Positions 16,448-24,573 of a DNA stretch of 64,000 bases are shown here, in pieces. Source of the stretch: Candidatus Nitrosopumilus sp. (GTDB lineage: Archaea > Thermoproteota > Nitrososphaeria > Nitrososphaerales > Nitrosopumilaceae). A program made the translations under genes and the position numbers. The stretch lies in the NCBI GenBank assembly GCA_025699075.1, contig JAILWG010000005.1:1-64000 (forward strand), read 5' to 3'. Positions within the stretch are counted from its first letter, which is position 1. Every line of letters starts with the position of its first letter. Below the pieces are notes generated by a model. That model was given only the letters and a program-made list of their open reading frames with translations, was not told the DNA's origin and did not search any database.

Positions 16448-17419
16448 GTGGAGAAAAAACTAGTTGTGCCACATAAACAAAAAATTAACTCTGATCAGAT
16501 TTTCAAGTTAGGTGCTACTATTGCAGGAACCTTTGTTTTGGCAGTTATTGTTTTGATGGTATTTCAGTTAATTTTTGAATCATATCCGATTTGGGAAAAA
16601 GAAGGACTTTCATTTGTAATTGGAACTGATTGGAATGCAGTTGAGGGGAGAGAATCCTTTGGAGCATTACCCTACATTCTAGGCACGCTTACGACTGCTG
16701 CTTTGGCTATGGTCATAGGCGTTCCTCTTAGCATTGGCATTGCAATGTTTGTCTCTGATGCCCCTCCAAGAATTGGTGCACCTTTAGGATTTCTGGTAGA
16801 ACTTTTAGCGGCTGTTCCAAGTATTATTTATGGTCTATGGGGCCTGTATGTTTTCAGAGAATATTTTAAGGATTTTATTGAAACGCCGCTTCATTCAGCA
16901 TTTGGCGATAGCATTTGGCTTTTTTCTGGAACTCCATTTGGATTAGATATTTTCACTGCAAGTATCATTCTTGCAATAATGATTATCCCTACTGTTTCAT
17001 CAGTTGCACGAGAAGTAATGAAGGCAGTACCTCAACAACAAAAAGAAGCTGCATACATGTTGGGTGCAACAAAATGGGAGATGTTCAAACTAGCTATTTT
17101 TCCTTATTCTAAAACAGGACTGATTGGAGCATCCATTCTGGGTCTTGGAAGAGCAGTAGGTGAAACCATGGCAGTAACTATGCTAATTGGTAATGCAACT
17201 GGAGCTAGTGCAATACCTTCTTCTTTGTTTAAGCCAAGTCAAACAATGTCTAGTATTATTGCCAATGAATTTGTTGAAGCATCTCCTGCAGGATTGCATC
17301 TTCCCGCATTGATTGGAGTTGGTTTGATTCTTTTGGGAATTGCAGTTTGCATTAATGTTGTTGCACATCTTCTTGTTACAAGAATGCTCAAAGTAAAAGA
17401 GGGGGCAATAAACAATTGA
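16448..17419 (+). CDS. pstC: Phosphate ABC transporter permease PstC
   Basis: The 323 residues have six hydrophobic spans, and the EAA loop reads REVMKAVPQQQKEAAYMLGATKWEM. FGALPYILGTLTTAALAMVIGVPLSIGIAMF near the N terminus and LGLGRAVGETMAVTMLIGN near the C terminus are PstC signatures. The start is GTG at 16448, since the overlapping ATG at 16446 is out of frame. The stop TGA overlaps the pstA ATG by 1 nt. Confidence 0.94.
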   Translation: MEKKLVVPHKQKINSDQIFKLGATIAGTFVLAVIVLMVFQLIFESYPIWEKEGLSFVIGTDWNAVEGRESFGALPYILGTLTTAALAMVIGVPLSIGIAMFVSDAPPRIGAPLGFLVELLAAVPSIIYGLWGLYVFREYFKDFIETPLHSAFGDSIWLFSGTPFGLDIFTASIILAIMIIPTVSSVAREVMKAVPQQQKEAAYMLGATKWEMFKLAIFPYSKTGLIGASILGLGRAVGETMAVTMLIGNATGASAIPSSLFKPSQTMSSIIANEFVEASPAGLHLPALIGVGLILLGIAVCINVVAHLLVTRMLKVKEGAINN

Positions 17420-18342
17420 TGAATGTAAACAAACGACAAGAGTACAGAACACTATTCAAACAAAATGTTGAAAGAAGATTATTTGTTGATAAAATAGTTC
17501 GTCTAATTGTAATTTCTTGTGTGATAATTGCAATTATTCCTCTTGGCAGTATCTTAATTGAAGTATTCAAAAATGGAATGGCTGCCATTAGTATAGAGTT
17601 TCTGACTGAAGTTCCTGGCTCAATTGGTTCTGGTGAGGGAGGAATTGGCCCTGCAATTCAGGGAACTCTGATAGTAATTGGCATGGCAAGTATGATTGGT
17701 GTTCCTATTGGTGTTTTGTCAGGCATATTTTTGTCTGAATTTGGAGATAATCGACTTGCAAAGTCTGTACGATTTTTCAATGATGTCTTTATGGAATTTC
17801 CATCTATTCTGCTTGGAATTTTTGCATTTTTGGTTATTGTTTTAGTTTTAGGCCACTTTTCTGTATGGGCAGGTGCTTTTGCATTAGCACTGATTATGTT
17901 TCCAATTGTAGCTCGAACTACTGAGGAATCACTCAAAATGGTTCCAGTAACTTACAGAGAAGCAGGGATGGCACTTGGTCTTAGGCATTGGGTTGTAACA
18001 ATGCGAATAGTAATTGCAGCAGCTAAAAACGGAATGGTCACAGGGGTATTGTTAGCTGTTGCAAGAATTGGTGGGGAAACTGCACCGTTAATCATGACCA
18101 TTCTTGGAAGTAGTTTGTTTTTCAGTAATTTTGATACTCCGATGGATGCATTGCCTTTGAGAATTTGGCGTTTGTCATTGCTACCTTATGATAGTGCACA
18201 AATGCAAGGATGGGGAGCAGCTCTTGTTTTGATTTTGATTATTCTTGCAATCAATATTGGAGTGAGAACTTTGATTTTAAATAAGGATGATACATATCGT
18301 TTCGGAAGAATGATCAAAGAAAAAATAGGTGGGAGAAAATGA
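17419..18342 (+). CDS. pstA: Phosphate ABC transporter permease PstA
   Basis: This is the second permease subunit. It has six spans, [21 protein letters not shown] in the first membrane half, and the EAA loop [42 protein letters not shown] is the PstA C-terminal signature. I use ATG at 17419, overlapping the pstC stop; an in-frame TTG at 17416 adds one residue. ATGA coupling to pstB follows. Confidence 0.94.
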   Translation: MNVNKRQEYRTLFKQNVERRLFVDKIVRLIVISCVIIAIIPLGSILIEVFKNGMAAISIEFLTEVPGSIGSGEGGIGPAIQGTLIVIGMASMIGVPIGVLSGIFLSEFGDNRLAKSVRFFNDVFMEFPSILLGIFAFLVIVLVLGHFSVWAGAFALALIMFPIVARTTEESLKMVPVTYREAGMALGLRHWVVTMRIVIAAAKNGMVTGVLLAVARIGGETAPLIMTILGSSLFFSNFDTPMDALPLRIWRLSLLPYDSAQMQGWGAALVLILIILAINIGVRTLILNKDDTYRFGRMIKEKIGGRK

Positions 18343-19169
18343 CTGCAATGACTACAAAACCTAATACAATTGAAACACAAATTTCATCTCAAAATATTCC
18401 TACTGTAGAAGACAAATTCAAAATGATTGCAGAAAATGTAACAATTTCTTATGGTGATAAACCTGCAGTCAAAGATGTTACCATGAAGTTTAAAGAAAAA
18501 TCTGTAACTGCTCTAATTGGACCATCTGGATGTGGAAAGACTACATTTCTTCGATGTCTGAACAGAATGCATGATATGACAAAGAATGCTAAAGTTGAAG
18601 GTAAAGTAATGATTGATGGAATTGATCTTTATTCAAAAGAGATTGATCCAATTTATCATAGAAGAAAAGTTGGAATGGTATTTCAAAAACCAAATCCTTT
18701 TCCAACAATGTCCATTTTTGATAATGTCACAGCAGGATTGAGGCTAAATGGAGTTAGAGACAAGAAAGTTCTCAATGAAATAGTGGAGGATACTCTCAAA
18801 ATGGCTTATCTTTGGGATGAGGTAAAAGATGACCTCAAAAAGCCTGCAGTAGAACTATCTGGTGGACAACAACAACGATTATGCATTGCAAGAGCACTTG
18901 CTATCCAGCCTGAAGTTCTCTTAATGGATGAGCCTGCATCTGCACTAGATCCTATAGCAACCCAAAAAATTGAAGAAACGATTACTGAATTAAAAAAAGA
19001 ATTTACAATAATAATAGTTACACATAACATGCAGCAAGCAGTTCGTGTATCTGATTATACTGGTTTTATGTATCTTGGAAATTTGGTTGAATTTAGAGAG
19101 ACAAAGAAACTATTCACTGATCCAAAAAATGATCTGACTGCAAAATATGTTCAGGGGCAATTTGGATAA
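18339..19169 (+). CDS. pstB: Phosphate ABC transporter ATPase PstB
   Basis: The 276 residues carry Walker [18 protein letters not shown], the Q-loop in [19 protein letters not shown], the signature [16 protein letters not shown], Walker [14 protein letters not shown], and the H-loop [19 protein letters not shown]. All are PstB-specific. A ~35-residue N-terminal extension precedes the domain, and an internal start is possible. It overlaps pstA (ATGA) and phoU (1 nt). Confidence 0.95.
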   Translation: MTAMTTKPNTIETQISSQNIPTVEDKFKMIAENVTISYGDKPAVKDVTMKFKEKSVTALIGPSGCGKTTFLRCLNRMHDMTKNAKVEGKVMIDGIDLYSKEIDPIYHRRKVGMVFQKPNPFPTMSIFDNVTAGLRLNGVRDKKVLNEIVEDTLKMAYLWDEVKDDLKKPAVELSGGQQQRLCIARALAIQPEVLLMDEPASALDPIATQKIEETITELKKEFTIIIVTHNMQQAVRVSDYTGFMYLGNLVEFRETKKLFTDPKNDLTAKYVQGQFG

Positions 19170-19828
19170 TGACTAGACTAATTGATCCTTCACTTGAAAA
19201 ACTGTCTCAAATAATGTCCGAGATGGGTGATATGGCAATTGCATGTGTATCATTGGCAGTTGATTCGTATCTTGAAGGAAAAAACACTAACGATGAAGTT
19301 CATGAGTTATCTGATTCAATTCGTAACAAGTATTTCGAAGTTGAAGACTTGATTTTTGATATGTTGTTAAAGTATCAACCTGTTGCAGATGATTTTAGAA
19401 TGATTCGTTCTTCGACAGAAATATCTTATGCGTTTTCAAGATTTGGAAGATATGCTTATGATATAACACAGGTAAGGGAATTGTTTGGTGATATTTCTGA
19501 ATGCACAAATGCATCGCTACTTGAAATTACAAAAAAAGTCAAACATATGATAAAAGAAGCTGTTCTGTCTTTTGCAGAACTAGATGTGAGAAAGGCTGTA
19601 AAAATTCAAGAAGATGAAGAATTCATTGATAAAATCTACAAAGAAAGATTACCTAAACTAATTGAATCAAATAATACAAAGTGTGCTCTAGCCGAGGCCT
19701 TGCTTTTACGTTATCTTGAAAGAATTGGGGATCATGCAGTCTTCATGAGTGATGCGATCAACTACATTGTTACAGGCAAACACAAACCAAGCGAAAAGAG
19801 AATTGCATCTCACACTAAATCCTCTTAG
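19169..19828 (+). CDS. phoU: Phosphate signalling protein PhoU
   Basis: The 219 residues form two PhoU three-helix repeats, with EVEDLIFDMLLKYQPVADDFR in the first and LLRYLERIGDHAVFMSDAI in the second. The latter holds the E/D-rich metal site. It lacks the AbrB domain of the upstream paralogue, so it is the conventional PhoU that couples transporter state to signalling. It is the last gene of the pst operon and lies 95 nt before the attR-like repeat. Confidence 0.92.
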   Translation: MTRLIDPSLEKLSQIMSEMGDMAIACVSLAVDSYLEGKNTNDEVHELSDSIRNKYFEVEDLIFDMLLKYQPVADDFRMIRSSTEISYAFSRFGRYAYDITQVRELFGDISECTNASLLEITKKVKHMIKEAVLSFAELDVRKAVKIQEDEEFIDKIYKERLPKLIESNNTKCALAEALLLRYLERIGDHAVFMSDAINYIVTGKHKPSEKRIASHTKSS

Positions 19829-19835
19829 TTATTCA

Positions 19836-19918
19836 CATCTGCGTCCATTTTTAACCCCAAAATGGTAGGTGAATCCCCGTGGAGTCATACCTAACTCCTA
19901 TTGGAGTGTCAATGTGAT
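19836..19918 (+). repeat. Structured non-coding repeat, copy A
   Basis: About 83 nt match copy C (22179-22257) at roughly 88% with small gaps, and the first half matches copy B (21446-21500). Two hairpins can form. One is TGAATCC/GGAGTCA around CCGT with one internal mismatch; the other is ACTCC/GGAGT around TATT. It lies between phoU and the attR-like site. Confidence 0.75.
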
Positions 19919-19922
19919 CTGA

Positions 19923-19944
19923 CAAATCGCCCTCCCGGCGCCAT
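19923..19944 (+). repeat. attR-like copy of the tRNA-Ser 3' end
   Basis: This 22-nt copy of 8212-8233 differs at one position. The sequence to its left does not form a tRNA, so it is a tRNA 3' fragment, as expected at the distal end of an integrated element. Confidence 0.8.
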
Positions 19945-20119
19945 TTTTAGAGTATTAACACAATTCAGTGAATTCATCTCAAGTTTTTACTATCAAGATA
20001 TTCAAGCCACATTGATGTATTGGGGAATGGATGAAAACTGTGGATTTGACTTTTTCTAAAAATATAATCAAAATTGAAATTCACATCTTGACTTAATTAC
20101 GATAAAGGGGCATAATCAT

Positions 20120-20437
20120 ATGATGTTAAATCAAAACTGTATTGATGCATGTAATTCTTGCATTGATGACTGTGAGAGATGTATTTCCTCCTGCCTTGAA
20201 GATAATGATGTAAAGAGTAGAATTTCATGCATAAAATCGTGTAATGACTGTATTGACATTTGCAGAGTTTGCTCACAATACATGTCTAGAAATAGTAAAT
20301 TTGCTAGAGATCTTTGTGCCATTTGCGAAAAAATTTGTATTGCATGTGCCATTGAATGTGAAAAACACACTGATGATAAAGATTGTATGAAATGTGCAGA
20401 TTCCTGTAGAAAATGTGCAGAAGAATGCAAAAAGTAG
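20120..20437 (+). CDS. Four-helix copper-storage protein (Csp/DUF326)
   Basis: The 105 residues contain 20 or so Cys in CxxC and CxxxC spacing along amphipathic helices (CIDACNSCIDDCERCISSC, CAICEKICIACAIEC, CMKCADSCRKCAEEC). This is the signature of Csp-type four-helix bundles that fill their core with Cu(I). There is no signal peptide, so it is cytosolic like Csp3. It sits beside a Met-rich cupredoxin, which supports a copper role. Thaumarchaea use many copper proteins, so storage or buffering is plausible. Confidence 0.88.
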   Translation: MMLNQNCIDACNSCIDDCERCISSCLEDNDVKSRISCIKSCNDCIDICRVCSQYMSRNSKFARDLCAICEKICIACAIECEKHTDDKDCMKCADSCRKCAEECKK

Positions 20438-20487
20438 AACTTGATCATCTTTCTTTCTTTTAAAAATCACTTTTGAAAATCAAGTTC

Positions 20488-20498
20488 ATTATATATTA
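20488..20498 (+). promoter_or_regulatory. TATA box of the Met-rich cupredoxin
   Basis: attatatatta is centred about 28 nt before the ATG at 20521. It decides the start in favour of 20521 over the in-frame TTG at 20473, which lies upstream of the box. Confidence 0.65.
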
Positions 20499-20520
20499 TC
20501 AAAAATTATTATCATTTGAT

Positions 20521-21435
20521 ATGGTCAGTCAAGGCATTCTGATTGGAGTTGCAGTTGGAGTGTTTTTTGCAGGTCTAGGAATAGGCTATTCTGTTTTACA
20601 ATCTTCCCCACCTTCATCACCAATGATGATGAATTCCCAACAAATGCAACAAATGATGGATGATCCGCAAGCAATGAATCAATGGCATCAACAAATGATG
20701 CAAAACCCAGATGCAATGAATCAGTGGATGGGAAACATGATGAATGATCCTCAAGCAATGCAGCAAATGCATGGTATGATGATGTCAAATCCACAACACA
20801 TGAACCAGATGATGGGACCTATGATGAACACTATGATGAATGATCCCCAAATGCAACAACAGATGATGAATCACATGATGAATCATCAAGGAATGATGGA
20901 CTATATGATGACAAATCAAGACATGATGAACATGATGATGGGAAATAACATGATGATGGATAGAAATATGATGATGGGAGGTCATATGATGGGTTCTGGA
21001 ATGATGGGACAAGGAATGATGAGTTCTCAATCTTCACAAACAATTCCTACAGATACAGAACCTCAAACTAGAACATTCCAAATTAGTATGGAAGAAGTAG
21101 AATTCTATGCTGAAGTTGAAAATGAAGGGGGAGAAGAGGTAATCGCCTTTGTTGAACTACACAGATGGGAGCCAAACACCATAATTGTAAATCAAGGAGA
21201 TACTGTAGTTCTTGAGATTACTAATCCAAGAAAACACGCACATACATTATCAATTCCTGCTTTTAATGTAAATTCAGAAATGCTTGAACCAAGAGAAGGA
21301 GCAGATACGGTAACCTTTGTTGCTGATACTCCAGGTGTTTTCACATTCTATTGTGGTCTACCATACAATCCTGACAAACTATACTGTGATCCTGATCACA
21401 ACATGATGACAGGAACTCTAATTGTTTTAGAATAA
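20521..21435 (+). CDS. Membrane-anchored Met-rich protein with a cupredoxin domain
   Basis: An N-terminal membrane anchor (GILIGVAVGVFFAGLGIG) is followed by ~150 residues dominated by Met, Gln, Asn and His in repeats such as MMQNPDAMNQW and MMNDPQAMQQM. Met-rich clusters of this kind bind Cu(I). The C-terminal ~115 residues are a plastocyanin-like domain with ligands in PRKHAHTLSIP and FTFYCGLPY...CDPDH. It is extracytoplasmic, next to a copper-storage protein. Roles in copper acquisition, delivery or electron transfer are all possible. Confidence 0.85.
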   Translation: MVSQGILIGVAVGVFFAGLGIGYSVLQSSPPSSPMMMNSQQMQQMMDDPQAMNQWHQQMMQNPDAMNQWMGNMMNDPQAMQQMHGMMMSNPQHMNQMMGPMMNTMMNDPQMQQQMMNHMMNHQGMMDYMMTNQDMMNMMMGNNMMMDRNMMMGGHMMGSGMMGQGMMSSQSSQTIPTDTEPQTRTFQISMEEVEFYAEVENEGGEEVIAFVELHRWEPNTIIVNQGDTVVLEITNPRKHAHTLSIPAFNVNSEMLEPREGADTVTFVADTPGVFTFYCGLPYNPDKLYCDPDHNMMTGTLIVLE

Positions 21436-21445
21436 TTTTCATAGA

Positions 21446-21500
21446 ACTGGTCTATTTTTGAATCCAAAATGGTAGATGAATCCACATGGACCCATTATTG
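21446..21500 (+). repeat. Structured non-coding repeat, copy B (partial)
   Basis: About 45 nt match the first half of copies A and C (tttttgaatccaaaatggta, then gatgaatcc); the second hairpin is lost. It lies about 60 nt upstream of the DM13 gene. Confidence 0.6.
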
Positions 21501-21557
21501 TTCCTAAAGATTTGGACCAAAAGTGGATAATGTGTTTTATATCAAAAATATCTGATA

Positions 21558-22085
21558 ATGTCAATGAACAAATCATTGATAGCAATTATTGCAATTGCAA
21601 TAGTTGGTGTTGCATCTGCATTTGCAATCTCTCCTTACTTTACCGAATCTACTATAGATGAAGAATTACCTGCAGGATCTATTGTTCAACCAATGATGGA
21701 AGATGTCATGGAAGATAAAATGATGGAAGATGTCATGGAAGACAAAATGATGGAAACAATCCACATGTCTTATTCTGGAACCTTTATCGGAGTCGGAGAT
21801 GGAATCCATGATGCGCAAGGCAATGTGTACACAATTCCACTTGAGGATGGAAGTAATGTATTAAGACTAGAGAATTTTGAATCTACTAACGGTCCTGATC
21901 TGTTTGTATATCTAGCAACAGATGATGGGGCATCAGAATTCATCAATCTAGGTGAGCTAAAAGCAAACAAAGGTAATCAAAATTATGAAATCCCAGATGA
22001 TGCTGATTTGACTAAATACAATAAAGTTCTGATCTGGTGTAAAGCGTTTGGTGTTTTATTTGGTAGTGCACAATTATCAACTTAG
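21558..22085 (+). CDS. Secreted DM13-domain protein
   Basis: A signal peptide or anchor (LIAIIAIAIVGVASAFAI) leads into a short Met/Glu/Asp repeat (MMEDVMEDK, twice). The DM13 domain follows (SYSGTFIGVGDGIHDAQG, LENFESTNGPDLFVYLA, and the conserved WCKAFGVLFGSAQL near the C terminus). DM13 domains are proposed to take part in redox or electron transfer, with the conserved Cys as a key residue. The Met repeat again hints at metal binding, in line with the neighbouring copper genes. Confidence 0.85.
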   Translation: MSMNKSLIAIIAIAIVGVASAFAISPYFTESTIDEELPAGSIVQPMMEDVMEDKMMEDVMEDKMMETIHMSYSGTFIGVGDGIHDAQGNVYTIPLEDGSNVLRLENFESTNGPDLFVYLATDDGASEFINLGELKANKGNQNYEIPDDADLTKYNKVLIWCKAFGVLFGSAQLST

Positions 22086-22178
22086 TAATCCTCAAAAACA
22101 ATTTTTTTAATATCTGATATCTATCGTGAGCAATCATTGCTTACAACGGTTGTTCCAGTTTTTTCTTTTTTAAAAGAT

Positions 22179-22257
22179 GATCTGCATCCATTTCTAACCC
22201 TAAAATGATAGATGACTCCCCGTGAGTCATACCTACTCCTTGGAGTGTCAATGTGAT
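22179..22257 (+). repeat. Structured non-coding repeat, copy C
   Basis: This is the near-full-length partner of copy A. The first hairpin is perfect here: ATGACTC/GAGTCAT around CCCGT. The second is ACTCC/GGAGT. The flanking 22086-22430 interval (345 bp) holds no gene that I can support, so the element stands alone and could be a small RNA or a mobile repeat. Confidence 0.75.
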
Positions 22258-22430
22258 GAATCCTCCCACAATTAGCGTTTAGGTTGATTTTGTAACAAAT
22301 TTCTTATTCTGAATATTCATTCTACAACATTAGAATAAGTTGAATTGTTGAGGGTGTTGCTTTATCACACATAACTATTGCTACAAAATCCATCTTCTTG
22401 GTTATTACCTGTCTTGAAAAATTGCTTTTA

Positions 22431-23357
22431 ATGAACAAAAACTACTTGTCACTGTTTGTAATCATGGGTGTGTTGATAACTGGAACAATTCCAGTACAAC
22501 AGACTGCTTTTGCAGATAGTGATGAACTTAAAGTAGAAATAAAGATCAAAAACGGAATATCTGAAATCGAAGTTGAATTTGAAGACGATGAATATGAGTT
22601 TCAATTAGCAACATCTGATATTGATGAAATTCTTGAGGTGACCAGTCTTCGAACTGGAATACCTGTAGATTTACTTGAAGAAGCAATGAAACTTGAAGTA
22701 AAAGATGATCATGATGATCAAGACGATGATCATGATGATAGAGAAGATCGTGAAACAGATGATTTTGAAACTGATACTCTGGAGAAAAAACTCAGAGCTT
22801 CTACTCTTGATGATTCATCTGAGGTAAAAATTGAGCTTGAATTTGTCACAGATACAACTGATTCAGAACTTCTAATTGATGAAATTTTAGAAAATTTCCT
22901 AGTATCTCAAGAAGAAGCTGAGGATTTTTTAAAAATTCAAGCAGAAGATGACGATGAATTAGAAGAGAAATTCAAAGTAGAAATTGAAACTGATGATGGA
23001 ATGTCTAAAGTTGAAGTTGAACTTCGTTATGTCTTAGATTCGACTGATAGAGATGAAATCATTGCATCAATTGTCGAACAAAGTCAGTTGGATAGAGACC
23101 TTCTAGTTGATGCCATTGAAACTGAAGATGTATCTGATGATTCCTTTGATGGAATTATAGATGATTCAGACAGTCTCTTTGATGATTCTGATTCAGATGG
23201 AATCACTGATGATTCTGAATTGGCAGAACTAAGAGAAGAAAATCAATTACTCCGTGAAGAAATCAAAGATCTTAAAGAGCAATTAGCAAATCTTAACCAT
23301 GTGTTAATGGAACAAATCCGTGTTATCATGGATACTTTGTCTGCTCTAAAATCTTAA
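22431..23357 (+). CDS. Secreted acidic protein with C-terminal coiled coil
   Basis: A signal peptide (MNKNYLSLFVIMGVLITG...AFA) precedes three related beta-alpha units of ~80 residues. These begin KVEIKIKNGISEIEVEFE, VKIELEFVTDTTDSELLIDE and KVEIETDDGMSKVEVELRY. They are separated by Asp-rich linkers (DDHDDQDDDHDDRED and SDSLFDDSDSDGITDD), and a heptad coiled coil ends the protein. The Asp/His linkers could bind divalent cations. I chose ATG 22431, where the signal peptide begins. No family is recognised by name. Confidence 0.8.
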   Translation: MNKNYLSLFVIMGVLITGTIPVQQTAFADSDELKVEIKIKNGISEIEVEFEDDEYEFQLATSDIDEILEVTSLRTGIPVDLLEEAMKLEVKDDHDDQDDDHDDREDRETDDFETDTLEKKLRASTLDDSSEVKIELEFVTDTTDSELLIDEILENFLVSQEEAEDFLKIQAEDDDELEEKFKVEIETDDGMSKVEVELRYVLDSTDRDEIIASIVEQSQLDRDLLVDAIETEDVSDDSFDGIIDDSDSLFDDSDSDGITDDSELAELREENQLLREEIKDLKEQLANLNHVLMEQIRVIMDTLSALKS

Positions 23358-23376
23358 TTTTTCTTTTTTTATTGTA
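23358..23376 (+). terminator. T-rich terminator
   Basis: aatttttctttttttattg follows the coiled-coil protein stop; T5 and T8 runs fit archaeal termination. Confidence 0.5.
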
Positions 23377-23459
23377 ATTTATACATATTCTCATCAAATG
23401 GTATTTGAAATGCTATCTGCTTATTTTGCAACATCGAGTAAAAGATACTTGTAAATTTT

Positions 23460-23885
23460 TTATTCTATTTCATACCAGCTGTTTATCTGTGCGACACAAA
23501 TGGGATTCTCATATACATCATCAGATGGGTGGGCTTGGTTTACAGTTTGGCCTGCTAAGAGTACAATATCGATTTCTTTTTCATACAATGTTGATTGGTT
23601 ATCTGTAAAAGAGACACTCATCATAATCCCATAATCTTTCTCATGCGTGTTTGTTACCTGAAAATGATATTCGTGAAATCCAGCAGGTGTTACAATGCAA
23701 TTGATGGGGGTAATTTTGAAACCTTGTAGTGTCTCATCAGAGTCATTCCCTAAGATCATCATTGCAGATGGTATTGTTGAATTAGAATCATCTCCAAAAA
23801 AAACATTGTATGGAACAAAAAACAATGCAAACAGTGGCAAAAATATGCCGATTCCTATTGCTACCATTGCTTTAATGGATATCAT
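23460..23885 (-). CDS. Membrane-anchored hypothetical protein
   Basis: A single N-terminal hydrophobic segment (MVAIGIGIFLPLFALFFV) is followed by ~110 extracytoplasmic residues. They have a beta-sandwich feel (FHEYHFQVTNTHEKDYGIMM) and two Cys, one in INCIVTPAG and one in NPICVAQ, that could form a disulphide. It is downstream of and co-oriented with the HxlR gene, 4 nt apart, so it is probably in the same transcript. No family is recognised. Confidence 0.72.
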   Translation of the reverse strand: MISIKAMVAIGIGIFLPLFALFFVPYNVFFGDDSNSTIPSAMMILGNDSDETLQGFKITPINCIVTPAGFHEYHFQVTNTHEKDYGIMMSVSFTDNQSTLYEKEIDIVLLAGQTVNQAHPSDDVYENPICVAQINSWYEIE

Positions 23886-23889
23886 GTTT

Positions 23890-24288
23890 TTAGTGTAGAA
23901 CCGACACTGGTCGTTTGAAAACCTGCTTGTAATTTCTTCTTTTTCCGTCTTTGAAGACTGTTTTTGGATAGTGTTTCATTGAAAATGTGGCCATTTGATC
24001 AATTATTCCCTGAAGATCCTCTCCCTTTTTTGTTAATGTGTATTCTATTCTGATGGGTATCTCATCATAAACGGTTCTTTGAATAATTCCTGTTTCTTCA
24101 AGCTCCTTTAGTCTCAAGGCAAGTGTTTTTGGGTTGATGTTCTCAATTGTTCCTAAAAATTCATTGAATCGTGTTTGATTTCGCATTGCCATGTTTCTGA
24201 CTATGTGAAAAGTAAATTTTTTTCCAATTATTTTGAATGTGTTATCTACTGGACAATTTTTTATCATGTGTTCTAGCGTTGCACTCAT
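23890..24288 (-). CDS. HxlR-family winged-helix regulator
   Basis: The 132 residues carry the HxlR winged helix-turn-helix: CPVDNTFKIIGKKFTFHIV at the N terminus, RFNEFLGTIENINPKTLALRLKELEE as the recognition segment, and YTLTKKGEDLQGIIDQM as the wing and helix. The family often senses redox or electrophile signals through the N-terminal Cys, which is kept here in NCPVD. The upstream gap holds several palindromes that may be its operators. Confidence 0.88.
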   Translation of the reverse strand: MSATLEHMIKNCPVDNTFKIIGKKFTFHIVRNMAMRNQTRFNEFLGTIENINPKTLALRLKELEETGIIQRTVYDEIPIRIEYTLTKKGEDLQGIIDQMATFSMKHYPKTVFKDGKRRNYKQVFKRPVSVLH

Positions 24289-24331
24289 AAAAAAATAAAG
24301 TTCAATAATATATTAAAACTTACCTTTGTAT

Positions 24332-24432
24332 AGTTACTAATAAAGAGTAACTTACCAATTGGTAACTGGATATAGGTTGTTTCCCTTTCTGCTATAAATA
24401 GAGTATTACTAGTAACTTACTTTAGGTAAGTT
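24332..24432. promoter_or_regulatory. Ladder of four palindromes upstream of hxlR and of a micro-operon
   Basis: There are four dyads with related half-sites. AGTTACT/AGTAACT is at 24332-24352 and TTACCAATTGGTAA at 24352-24365. TTACTAGTAA is at 24406-24415 and AACTTAC/GTAAGTT at 24414-24432. A TATA box (gctataaatag, 24391-24401) for the rightward genes lies inside the ladder. The arrangement suggests autoregulation by HxlR and repression of the rightward operon. Confidence 0.6.
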
Positions 24433-24434
24433 AG

Positions 24435-24572
24435 ATGAGAACAACTCAAAAAAACAAAACAGAAAAATATGCCAAAATATACAAAATTTCTGTTCCAAAC
24501 AGATACTCCCAATCTCTTGCAAATGTTGTTCTCACTCTAACTACATTTGAGAGAAAAGGAGGTGAAACATAG
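24435..24572 (+). CDS. 45-aa basic micro-protein, translationally coupled
   Basis: The reading frame starts with ATG about 35 nt after the TATA box at 24391 and encodes a basic 45-residue protein (starts MRTTQKNKTEKYAKIYK, ends TFERKGGET). The stop is 1 nt before the ATG of the next gene, and its last codons contain that gene's Shine-Dalgarno sequence. Position and coupling argue that it is translated. Its function may be structural, as a leader peptide. No family is recognised. Confidence 0.55.
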   Translation: MRTTQKNKTEKYAKIYKISVPNRYSQSLANVVLTLTTFERKGGET

Positions 24573-24573
24573 T

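Larger units (their letters stand above)
8212..19944 (+). mobile_element. Putative integrated element, ~11.7 kb, in tRNA-Ser
   Basis: The region is bounded by a 22-nt direct repeat (21 of 22 identical) derived from the 3' end of tRNA-Ser. A tyrosine integrase gene starts 41 nt after the first copy and points inward. Inside lie a repeat-rich non-coding segment, an ABC-3C operon and the entire pst/phoU phosphate module. No replication, capsid or conjugation gene is visible, so this may be a degraded or satellite-like integrative element or a genomic island. It is inferred from the att pair plus the integrase. It is also possible that only the integrase-to-ABC-3C part is foreign. Confidence 0.7.

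Noticed and set aside
20785..20960. CRISPR-like look of repeated atgatg blocks
   Set aside because: The repeats are in-frame Met codons with irregular spacing and no unique spacers. No CRISPR array or cas gene was seen anywhere in the window.
20785..21030. His/Ser-rich frames on the minus strand opposite the Met-rich protein
   Set aside because: They are the complement of repeated ATG/CAT codons in a real Met-rich gene, so the low-complexity His composition is a shadow.
22245..22275. A possible second att fragment (aatcctccc) after repeat copy C
   Set aside because: Only about nine bases resemble the att core and the CCGGCGCCA part is missing.
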